Shown: positions 1 to 7,192 of the stretch, in pieces
How the letters are laid out: the number at the start of each line of letters is the position of its first letter
How positions within the stretch are numbered: position 1 is the stretch's first letter
NCBI GenBank assembly: GCA_937988775.1
Contig: CALKHP010000014.1
Coordinates: 1-23,881, forward strand
Direction of reading: 5' to 3'
DNA length: 23,881 nt
Source: an uncultured Alphaproteobacteria bacterium
Lineage (GTDB): Bacteria; Pseudomonadota; Alphaproteobacteria; Rhizobiales; Beijerinckiaceae
Made by a program: the position numbers and the translations under genes
The notes under the pieces: model-generated
What the model saw: the letters and a program-made list of their open reading frames with translations, nothing else
Databases searched by the model: none
What the model was told of the DNA's origin: nothing

Positions 1-1160
<1,160 letters not shown>

Positions 1161-1203
1161 ACCGGCATCGGGCGAGGCTTTTGCCACCGCACTTATCCGC
1201 ATG

Positions 1204-1238
1204 GCCGGCAGGGCTTTTTCCCCTGCCGGCGCGGGTTT
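1204..1238 (+). terminator. Intrinsic terminator after ftsH
   Basis: A perfect 10-bp stem (1204-1213 with 1221-1230, GCCGGCAGGG/CCCTGCCGGC) encloses a 7-nt T-rich loop. It is followed a few bases later by TTTT at 1235-1238. It lies 44 bases after the ftsH stop. The U-run is short and not directly abutting, so efficiency is uncertain. Confidence 0.6.
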
Positions 1239-1269
1239 TAAGCGCGGCTTTAGCAATCCGACATAAAAT

Positions 1270-1301
1270 GTGACGCGTCTTTCGCCGCGAAGCGCTATAA
1301 T
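1270..1301 (+). promoter_or_regulatory. Possible glmM promoter
   Basis: An exact TATAAT lies at 1296-1301, 30 bases before the glmM start and downstream of the ftsH terminator. The -35 is poor: GTGACG at 1270-1275 has a 20-base spacer, longer than ideal. The -10 call rests on one perfect hexamer in a GC-rich background. Confidence 0.4.
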
Positions 1302-1331
1302 TTTGATCCGTCGAGGCGGGGTTTCTACGCG

Positions 1332-2675
1332 ATGACACGCAAATATTTCGGCACGGACGGTATCCGTGGCCGCGCCAACGGTCTGATCACGCCGGAGCTG
1401 GCGCTGAAAGTCGGCCAGGCGACCGGGCTGGTGTTCCGGCGCGGCGACTATCGCCATCGCGTGGTGATCGGCAAGGATACGCGGCTTTCCGGCTACATGA
1501 TCGAGACGGCGTTGCAGGCGGGCTTTTTGTCCGTCGGCATGGACGTGATGCTGCTCGGCCCGATGCCGACGCCGGGCGTCGCCATGCTGACGCGCTCGAT
1601 GCGGGCCGATCTCGGCGTGATGATCTCGGCCTCGCATAATCCGTTCGAGGATAACGGCATCAAGCTGTTCGGGCCGGACGGGTTCAAGCTCAGCGACGAG
1701 ATCGAGGCCCAGATCGCCGAGCTGATCGATTCCGACCTTTCGGCGCAGCTCGCCGAACCGATCGAACTCGGGCGCGCCAAGCGCATCGAGAGCGTGCATG
1801 CGCGCTATATCGAATATGCCAAGCGCACGCTGCCGCGCTCGATGTCGCTCGACGGCCTGCGCGTCGTGGTCGATTGCGCCAATGGCGCCGCCTACAAGGT
1901 CGCGCCCGAGGCGCTGTGGGAACTCGGCGCCGAGGTGTTCCCGATCGGCGTCGAGCCCGATGGTTTCAACATCAATCGCAAAGTCGGCTCGACGGCGCCG
2001 GAAGCGCTGATCCACAAGGTACGTGAGTTGCGCGCCGATATCGGCATCGCGCTCGATGGCGATGCCGACCGCGTGCTGGTGGTGGACGAAAAGGGCCAGG
2101 TCGTCGATGGCGACCAGCTCATGGCGGTGGTCGCCCATAGCTGGCAGCAGGACGGGCGCCTGTCGCGCGAGGGCATCGTCGCCACGGTGATGTCCAATCT
2201 CGGGCTGGAACGCTATCTCGGCGGCCTCGGCCTGGCGCTGGAGCGCACCAATGTCGGCGACCGCTACGTGCTCGAGCATATGCGCCAGAACGGCTTCAAT
2301 GTCGGCGGCGAGCAGTCCGGCCATATCATCCTGACCGATTATTCGACGACGGGCGACGGTTTCGTCGCGGCATTGCAGATCCTCGCCGTGCTGCATCGCG
2401 AGGGCAAGCCGGCGAGCGAGGTCTGCCACCGCTTCGAGCCGCTGCCGCAGATCCTGAAGAACGTGCGCTACGGGCACGGCGCGCCGCTCGAGCGTGACAG
2501 CGTCACCAAGGTGATCGCGGCGGGCGAAGCGCGCCTCAGCGGTCATGGCCGCCTGGTCATCCGGCGTTCGGGGACCGAGCCGGTGATCCGGGTGATGGGC
2601 GAGGCGGACGATCACGACCTGCTGCTGAGCGTCGTCAACGATATCGTCGACGAAATCGCCAGCGCCGCCGCCTGA
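1332..2675 (+). CDS. glmM: Phosphoglucosamine mutase GlmM
   Basis: The enzyme converts glucosamine-6-phosphate to glucosamine-1-phosphate in the cytosol, on the way to UDP-GlcNAc for peptidoglycan and lipopolysaccharide. The 447-residue product has the usual family length. It starts MTRKYFGTDGIRG and carries the phosphoserine loop ISASHNP with catalytic Ser at residue 101. The metal-binding DGDADR is at 242-247, the sugar-binding GEQSGH at about 326-331 and the phosphate-binding RRSGTEPVIR at 411-420. The start is ATG at 1332 with a purine-rich GAGGCGGGG about 10 bases upstream. It follows ftsH, a common order in alphaproteobacteria, but with a terminator and a candidate promoter between them, so it may be transcribed separately. 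All four active-site loops are intact. Confidence 0.98.
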   Translation: MTRKYFGTDGIRGRANGLITPELALKVGQATGLVFRRGDYRHRVVIGKDTRLSGYMIETALQAGFLSVGMDVMLLGPMPTPGVAMLTRSMRADLGVMISASHNPFEDNGIKLFGPDGFKLSDEIEAQIAELIDSDLSAQLAEPIELGRAKRIESVHARYIEYAKRTLPRSMSLDGLRVVVDCANGAAYKVAPEALWELGAEVFPIGVEPDGFNINRKVGSTAPEALIHKVRELRADIGIALDGDADRVLVVDEKGQVVDGDQLMAVVAHSWQQDGRLSREGIVATVMSNLGLERYLGGLGLALERTNVGDRYVLEHMRQNGFNVGGEQSGHIILTDYSTTGDGFVAALQILAVLHREGKPASEVCHRFEPLPQILKNVRYGHGAPLERDSVTKVIAAGEARLSGHGRLVIRRSGTEPVIRVMGEADDHDLLLSVVNDIVDEIASAAA

Positions 2676-2763
2676 CAGCCGACAAGACGACCGCAAGAAG
2701 AGCGGAGCAACTGTTGCGCTATGGCAACGTCGCGCAGCGTTCCGGCGGCATCGCCCTGCGTGA

Positions 2764-2797
2764 TTAACCCTAATCGTTAGGGTTAAGCCCTCTTTAA
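2764..2797 (+). promoter_or_regulatory. TTAACCCTAA/TTAGGGTTAA palindrome with CtrA-like box upstream of first barrel gene
   Basis: A perfect inverted repeat with 10-bp arms (2764-2773 and 2777-2786) and a 3-bp centre lies 86 bases before the first outer-membrane protein gene. Its right arm also opens a TTAA-N7-TTAA arrangement (2783-2786 and 2794-2797, followed by AC), which matches the described CtrA consensus. A weak promoter-like pair follows (TTGCTG 2802-2807, ATTTAG 2825-2830, 17-base spacer). The repeat is seen directly; the CtrA assignment is inference. Confidence 0.5.
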
Positions 2798-2872
2798 ACA
2801 ATTGCTGACAGCCTGTCCTCGTCGATTTAGCCCGTGCTCCCGGCGCGCGGCTCTGCATGAAGGACGAGGCCC

Positions 2873-3700
2873 ATGGGCAATTTCAAGACACTCGCACTGG
2901 CGGGGGCATTGGCGGCGGCTGCCGCCGTGCAGGCCCAGGCCGCCGATCTGGCCTATGCGCCGCCACCGCCGCCGCCACCGCTCCAGGTCGTCGATGTTGG
3001 CGGCTGGTATCTGCGCGGCGATATCGGCATCACCAACCAGCAGGTCCGCAAGCTGACCAATCCGCTGGATGCGACCTATAACAGCGTCACCACGGTGTAT
3101 AAGAACTTCGACAGCGCCTCGCTGTTCGGCGTCGGCGTCGGCTACAAGTTCAACTCCTGGCTGCGGGCGGACCTGACCGGCGAATACCGTTCCAGGGCGA
3201 ATTTCCACGGCCAGCAGATTGCCGACGGCGGCGCTTTCGGGCTTAACCCAGACACCTATACCGGCAGCAAATCCGAGTGGCTCGGCATGGTGAACGGCTA
3301 TCTCGATCTCGGCACCTGGTATGGCATCACGCCGTTCGTCGGCGCCGGCATCGGCTTCTCGCGCAACACGATCCACGATTTCACCGATACCAGCGTGACG
3401 GCGCCGAGCGTCGCCTTCGGCAAGACGCGCTCGCGGAACAACTTCGCCTGGGCGCTGCATGCCGGCCTGAGCTATCAGGTGACGCCGGGCTTCGCGGTCG
3501 AACTCGCCTATCGCTACCTGAACATGGGCTCGGGCCAGACCGGCGATCTGATCGCCGCCGACGGCACCAACCTGGTCTACAACCCGACCAAGTTCCACAA
3601 CATCACCTCGAACGACATCAAGCTCGGCGTCAGGTGGATGCTGACCGACGTCTCGGCATCCGCGTTGCCGCCATCGGTGCCGCTCGTGCGCAAATACTGA
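2873..3700 (+). CDS. Outer-membrane beta-barrel protein (first of three)
   Basis: The 275-residue product is a predicted small outer-membrane barrel of the opacity/Omp25-like kind. A signal peptide covers about residues 1-23 (cut likely at AQA|AD). A run of seven prolines follows at 30-36, probably a periplasmic linker, and then alternating aromatic/hydrophobic strands such as GGWYLRGDIG and YLDLGTWYGITPFVGAGIG. It ends in RKY, a terminal aromatic suited to Bam-dependent assembly. It is clearly paralogous to the next gene: both share WYLRGD, YLDLGTW..LTP/ITP, FAWAL/LAWAL and the same C-terminus. ATG 2873 is chosen because it begins the signal peptide. A strong terminator follows. The specific function (structural, adhesive or porin-like) cannot be told from sequence. 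Confidence 0.88.
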   Translation: MGNFKTLALAGALAAAAAVQAQAADLAYAPPPPPPPLQVVDVGGWYLRGDIGITNQQVRKLTNPLDATYNSVTTVYKNFDSASLFGVGVGYKFNSWLRADLTGEYRSRANFHGQQIADGGAFGLNPDTYTGSKSEWLGMVNGYLDLGTWYGITPFVGAGIGFSRNTIHDFTDTSVTAPSVAFGKTRSRNNFAWALHAGLSYQVTPGFAVELAYRYLNMGSGQTGDLIAADGTNLVYNPTKFHNITSNDIKLGVRWMLTDVSASALPPSVPLVRKY

Positions 3701-3725
3701 CATCGGCCTCTTCTTCGCCAATACC

Positions 3726-3755
3726 AAAGGCGCGGGCATTGCCCGCGCCTTTTTT
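3726..3755 (+). terminator. Intrinsic terminator after first barrel gene
   Basis: A perfect 12-bp stem (3726-3737 with 3741-3752) has an ATT loop, and its 3' arm runs into six T residues (3750-3755). It lies 25 bases after the stop codon. This is a textbook rho-independent terminator that separates the first barrel gene from the second. Confidence 0.93.
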
Positions 3756-3776
3756 GTGTTTATGCGGCAGGATTGA

Positions 3777-3817
3777 TTAACCTTAACCGTTCGATAACCG
3801 CCTGGCCGTAGGGTTAA
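3777..3817 (+). promoter_or_regulatory. TTAACC cluster upstream of second barrel gene
   Basis: TTAACC occurs at 3777-3782 and again at 3783-3788. ATAACC at 3794-3799 sits 11 bases after the second, giving TTAA-N7-ATAAC, one mismatch from the CtrA consensus. TAGGGTTAA follows at 3809-3817, the same word found upstream of the other two barrel genes, here 36 bases before the ATG. The repetition is visible; the regulator is inferred. Confidence 0.45.
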
Positions 3818-3853
3818 CGGAGCGTTTTGTTTCGTACCGCGTCAGGAGGCCCC

Positions 3854-4720
3854 ATGCCGAACCTCAAGCCGTTCCTTGTCGGGACGATGCTGCTCGGCTT
3901 TGCCCAAACCGCGACTGCCGGCGATATCGGGCACATGCCGCCCCTGCCGCAGCCGCCGACCATCCCCGAGATCGCCAGCATCGGCAGCGCGTGGTATTTG
4001 CGCGGCGATGCCGGCTACTCGACCTCGAACGACCCGAAGATGCTGGTGTCGCGCGATGGCGTGGCGGACAGTTTCGTTTCGTCGCGCCTCGGCAACGCGG
4101 CGACGCTCGGCGTCGGCATCGGCTATCGCGTCGCCAGCTGGCTGCGCTTCGACGCCACGCTCGATTATCGGCTGAAGGCCAATCTCAAGGGCGTCTATAC
4201 CACGGCCGGCGACCCGAACATCGCGCGCGAGGACACCTCCGCCAAGATCAGCGCCGTGACGGGGCTGGTCAACGCCTATCTCGACCTCGGCACCTGGTCG
4301 GGGCTGACGCCCTATATCGGCGCCGGCATCGGCGCTACCTCGCTGCGCTTCGGCAATTATGCCGGCACCTATTTCATCAGCCCGGCCTATGGCGGGCCGA
4401 ACCCGTGCGGCGCCGTGGCGACCTGCGCCTCGCCGAGCGTGTTTCCGGCCAAGTCGCGCACCAATCTCGCCTGGGCCTTGATGGCCGGCACGGCGATCGA
4501 GCTCGGCGGCGGGCTCAGCATCGATGTCGGCTATCGCTATCTGCATCTGGGCAAGGCCGAAACCGGCATCGATCCGAACCTGGCAAGCCTGACCGGCAGC
4601 GCCCAGAAGCTCAGGCTCAAGAGCGTCGACGCGCATGAGATCAGGGTCGGCCTGCGCTGGGAACTCGGCGCGCCGCTGGCGCGCGAGCACGAGGCCAGCG
4701 TGCTCGGCCGCAAGTATTGA
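3854..4720 (+). CDS. Outer-membrane beta-barrel protein (second of three, paralogue of the first)
   Basis: The 288-residue product is a predicted outer-membrane barrel. The frame is open from a TTG at 3827, but ATG 3854 is preferred: AGGAGG lies at 3844-3849 and the protein then begins with a clean signal peptide (MPNLKPFLVG..., cut near residue 22). A Pro-rich stretch comes next (PPLPQPPTIPE), then barrel strands matching the first gene (WYLRGDAGY, YLDLGTWSGLTPYIGAGIG, VGYRYLHLGKAETG) and the terminal GRKY. Two cysteines at 185 and 191 lie in a region with no counterpart in the first paralogue, probably a surface loop that could form a disulfide. No intrinsic terminator follows, so read-through into the third gene is possible. 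Tandem duplication with loop divergence is the likely origin. Confidence 0.87.
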   Translation: MPNLKPFLVGTMLLGFAQTATAGDIGHMPPLPQPPTIPEIASIGSAWYLRGDAGYSTSNDPKMLVSRDGVADSFVSSRLGNAATLGVGIGYRVASWLRFDATLDYRLKANLKGVYTTAGDPNIAREDTSAKISAVTGLVNAYLDLGTWSGLTPYIGAGIGATSLRFGNYAGTYFISPAYGGPNPCGAVATCASPSVFPAKSRTNLAWALMAGTAIELGGGLSIDVGYRYLHLGKAETGIDPNLASLTGSAQKLRLKSVDAHEIRVGLRWELGAPLAREHEASVLGRKY

Positions 4721-4758
4721 GCGCCGGATGACGGCGAGGCGCCCCGGTAAACGGAATA

Positions 4759-4768
4759 TTAGGGTTAA
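4759..4768 (+). promoter_or_regulatory. TTAGGGTTAA element upstream of third barrel gene
   Basis: The 10-base word TTAGGGTTAA is identical to the right arm of the palindrome at 2777-2786. It lies 57 bases before the third barrel gene start in an unusually AT-rich patch. Only a single half-site is present, with no TTAA-N7-TTAA pair. Confidence 0.4.
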
Positions 4769-4825
4769 TTGTTCATATTTCTTCTGCAACATGCCGGCGG
4801 CCCTTTGGCAGCCAAGGAGCACGAT

Positions 4826-5668
4826 ATGATGCGGACCCTGGCCATCGCGGCCGTGCTGATCGGCGCGACCGGAGGCGCGGCCCTTGCCGCCGACCTCTCC
4901 AGCCTGCCGCTGCGCGGCGCGATCTATGAATCGGGCGGAGGCTCCAATTGGAGCGGCTTCTATGCCGGTGCGCTGGCCGGCTATGGCAGCGCCGATATCA
5001 ATATGGGCAATGGCGCGAAGAACGCCGCGGCGCAGGTGTTTCGCGGCACGACGCTCGAGGCCGACACCAATGCCTCGAGCCTGGCGACGGTCGCGAACCG
5101 GGACGCGCGCTCGGCGATGTATGGCGGCTTTATCGGCTATAACTGGGCATGGGACGGCGCCGTGCTCGGCTTCGAGGCCGATTACAACCACACCAAGCTC
5201 AAGGCGGATGGCTCCGACACGATCGGGCGCAGCTATGTCGATGCCTCGCATTACCAGTATAACTGGCAGGTCGACGCGCGCGCCAAATCCTCCCTGTCCG
5301 ATCTCGCCACGTTCCGGGCGCGCGCCGGCTGGGATTTCGGCAATTTCCTGCCTTATGCGACCTTCGGCGTCGCGGTCGGGCGCGGCAAATATGACGGTTC
5401 GACCAACGTCACGCTCGCCGGCTGCCAGCAGGTCGCCGACATTAACGGCATTTATCAGCCGTGCACGCCGGTCGGCAGCACGCAGACCATCGGCTCGCCG
5501 AAGAAGAACACTTTCTCGGCCGGCATGGTCGGCGGCGTCGGCGTCGACATGCTGCTGACCGATGGCGTGTTCGCCCGGCTCGAGTACCAGTATATCCAGC
5601 TGTATAATTCCGGTGAGGCGCTGCACAAGATCAACATCGCCCGCGCCGGCATCGGCGTGCGCTTCTGA
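4826..5668 (+). CDS. Outer-membrane beta-barrel protein, Omp25/Omp31-like (third of three)
   Basis: The 280-residue product is a predicted outer-membrane barrel of the rhizobial Omp25/Omp31 (porin family) type. ATG 4826 is preferred over an in-frame TTG at 4769 because AAGGAG lies at 4814-4819, 6 bases upstream. A signal peptide then ends at ALA|AD (about residue 21). The mature protein opens with the hallmark NWSGFYAGALAGYG and includes GGFIGYNWAWDGAVLGFEADY and FRARAGWDFGNFLPYATFGVAVG. It ends IGVRF, the classical C-terminal Phe signal. Cysteines at 200 and 213 flank a predicted surface loop. It is more distant from the first two genes than they are from each other. A strong terminator follows. 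Confidence 0.9.
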   Translation: MMRTLAIAAVLIGATGGAALAADLSSLPLRGAIYESGGGSNWSGFYAGALAGYGSADINMGNGAKNAAAQVFRGTTLEADTNASSLATVANRDARSAMYGGFIGYNWAWDGAVLGFEADYNHTKLKADGSDTIGRSYVDASHYQYNWQVDARAKSSLSDLATFRARAGWDFGNFLPYATFGVAVGRGKYDGSTNVTLAGCQQVADINGIYQPCTPVGSTQTIGSPKKNTFSAGMVGGVGVDMLLTDGVFARLEYQYIQLYNSGEALHKINIARAGIGVRF

Positions 5669-5694
5669 GCTTCGCGAGCGTGTGACGTTCACGG

Positions 5695-5722
5695 AAGGCG
5701 GCCCCGACAGGCCGCCTTTTTT
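5695..5722 (+). terminator. Intrinsic terminator after third barrel gene
   Basis: A 9-bp perfect stem (5695-5703 with 5710-5718, AAGGCGGCC/GGCCGCCTT) has a 6-base loop, and its 3' arm runs into six T residues (5717-5722). It begins 27 bases after the stop codon. Confidence 0.92.
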
Positions 5723-5750
5723 GTTGCCTGATCGAATCCGCTTGACCGGC

Positions 5751-5820
5751 GCACGGCCGAGGCGTAGCGCCGCAAGCGGGCCACGTCTCCCCACCGAGGC
5801 GCGCCCATCTGCAAGGATGG
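5751..5820 (+). ncRNA. serC-type structured leader RNA (candidate)
   Basis: The region just before serC can fold into consecutive hairpins. The first pairs GGCC 5755-5758 with 5779-5782 around an inner GGCG-TAG-CGCC (5761-5771). The second pairs CGTCTC 5784-5789 with GAGGCG 5796-5801. The third pairs CCATC 5805-5809 with GATGG 5816-5820 and overlaps the Shine-Dalgarno AAGGA (5813-5817). Alphaproteobacterial serC genes are known to carry a conserved leader, the serC RNA motif, with this position and a hairpin near the ribosome site. The folding is read by eye and the family match is from memory; a covariance-model search would settle it. Confidence 0.6.
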
Positions 5821-5826
5821 ATCAAC

Positions 5827-7002
5827 ATGACGAATACGCTGCCCGCCGCGCGCCCGCGCGTGCCCAACTTTTCATCCGGCCCGTGCGCCAAGCGCCCCGG
5901 ATGGGCTCTCAAGAACCTGAACGGCGCGGCGCTCGGCCGCAGCCACCGCGCCAAGATCGGCAAGGCCAAGCTGAAACAGGCGATCGACCTGACGCGCTCG
6001 GTGTTGCAGGTGCCGGCCGATTACCGCATCGGCATCGTGCCGGCCTCCGATACCGGCGCGGTCGAGATGGCGCTGTGGTCGCTGCTCGGCGCGCGCGGAG
6101 TCGACATGGTCGCCTGGGAGAGCTTTGGCTCGACCTGGGTTTCCGACGTCCTCAAGGAGCTCAAGCTCACGGATGTGCGCGAGATCAAGGCGGGCTACGG
6201 CGACTTGCCGGATCTGCGCAAGGTCGACACCAAGACCCGCGACGTGGTCTTCACCTGGAACGGCACCACCTCCGGCGTGCGCGTGCCGAATGCCGACTGG
6301 ATCGCCGCCGACCGCGAAGGGCTGATGATCTGCGATGCGACCTCGGCCGCCTTCGCGCAGCGCCTCGACTGGCCCAAGCTCGATGTCGTGACCTTCTCGT
6401 GGCAGAAGGTGCTTGGCGGCGAGGCGGCACACGGCATGCTGATCCTGAGTCCGCGCGCCGTCGCCCGGCTCGAGAGCTACAAGCCGGCCTGGCCGCTGCC
6501 GAAAATCTTCCGGCTCACCAAAGGCGGCAAGATCAACGAGGGCATCTTCCTCGGCGAGACGATCAACACGCCGTCGATGCTGTGCGTCGAGGATTACATC
6601 GACGCGCTGCTGTGGGCTGAGAAGGTCGGCGGGCTCGACGGGCTGGTGAAGCGCGCCGATGCCAATGCGCGCGCCATCGCAAGCTGGGTGCGCAAGACCG
6701 CCTGGATCGATTATCTCGCGGTCAAGCCGAAGACGCGCTCTAACACCTCGGTGTGCCTGAAGATCGTCGATCCGGCCGTGACGGCGCTCGATGCCGACGG
6801 CCAGGCGGCCTTCGCCAAGGGACTGGCGGCGGCGCTCGAGAAGGAAGGCGTCGCCTTCGATATCGGCCATTACCGCGACGCGCCTCCCGGCCTGCGCATC
6901 TGGTGCGGCGCCACCGTGCAGGCGCGCGACGTCAAGGCGCTGACGCTGTGGCTCGACTGGGCCTTTGCCCGCGCCAAGGCCGGCCTGAAGAAGGCGGCCT
7001 AG
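5827..7002 (+). CDS. serC: Phosphoserine aminotransferase SerC
   Basis: This is the cytosolic PLP enzyme that converts 3-phosphohydroxypyruvate and glutamate to phosphoserine and 2-oxoglutarate, the second step of serine synthesis. The 391-residue product belongs to the alphaproteobacterial/archaeal-type branch of class V aminotransferases rather than the E. coli SerC branch (opening NFSSGPCAKRPGW). The PLP lysine is Lys194 in FSWQKVLGGEA and the pyridine-nitrogen Asp is Asp170 in ICDATSA. Further motifs are ASDTGAVEMALW and TWNGTTSGVRVPN. ATG 5827 is preceded by AAGGA at 5813-5817, which lies in a leader hairpin. serA follows after 190 bases, the usual serC-serA pairing, with a palindromic repeat between them. 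The same enzyme often serves pyridoxal phosphate synthesis, but that is not shown here. Confidence 0.95.
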   Translation: MTNTLPAARPRVPNFSSGPCAKRPGWALKNLNGAALGRSHRAKIGKAKLKQAIDLTRSVLQVPADYRIGIVPASDTGAVEMALWSLLGARGVDMVAWESFGSTWVSDVLKELKLTDVREIKAGYGDLPDLRKVDTKTRDVVFTWNGTTSGVRVPNADWIAADREGLMICDATSAAFAQRLDWPKLDVVTFSWQKVLGGEAAHGMLILSPRAVARLESYKPAWPLPKIFRLTKGGKINEGIFLGETINTPSMLCVEDYIDALLWAEKVGGLDGLVKRADANARAIASWVRKTAWIDYLAVKPKTRSNTSVCLKIVDPAVTALDADGQAAFAKGLAAALEKEGVAFDIGHYRDAPPGLRIWCGATVQARDVKALTLWLDWAFARAKAGLKKAA

Positions 7003-7023
7003 CGCCGCTTGCCGCCTGGCTCC

Positions 7024-7128
7024 CCTTCTCCCCTTGCGGGAGAAGGTGGCACGAAGTGCCGGATGAGGGGGAGTCGACGGCCCACCCCTCATCCGCCTGC
7101 CGGCACCTTCTCCCGCAAGGGGAGAAGG
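7024..7128. repeat. RIME-like palindromic intergenic repeat
   Basis: Two perfect 25-bp inverted arms occupy 7024-7048 and 7104-7128. Each arm is itself nearly palindromic (CCTTCTCCCC-TTGC-GGGAGAAGG). Inside lie a second inverted pair, GGATGAGGGG 7061-7070 with CCCCTCATCC 7085-7094, and a small GGCAC-GAA-GTGCC hairpin (7048-7060). This arrangement resembles the RIME family of intergenic mosaic elements described in rhizobia. It fills most of the serC-serA gap. There is no coding capacity and no T-run, so it is not a classic terminator, though the RNA would form a very stable cruciform. Confidence 0.85.
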
Positions 7129-7192
7129 AAAAATACCTGCCGGGCGGGCGCCTTCGATTTCCTGTCATCAGACCCAATTTGGGAGCTTTCCC

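Noticed and set aside
2713..2728. Hairpin GTTGC/GCAAC after glmM as a terminator
   Set aside because: The stem is only five base pairs and no T-run follows.
3842..5794. 650-codon minus-strand open frame opposite the second and third barrel genes
   Set aside because: It lies antisense to two genes with clear signal peptides and barrel motifs and crosses their terminator. The composition is Arg/Ala/Gly-rich and no family is recognisable. It is an open shadow frame typical of GC-rich DNA.
5872..7092. 406-codon minus-strand open frame opposite serC
   Set aside because: It is antisense to a gene with an intact PLP site, runs into the palindromic repeat and has no recognisable family.
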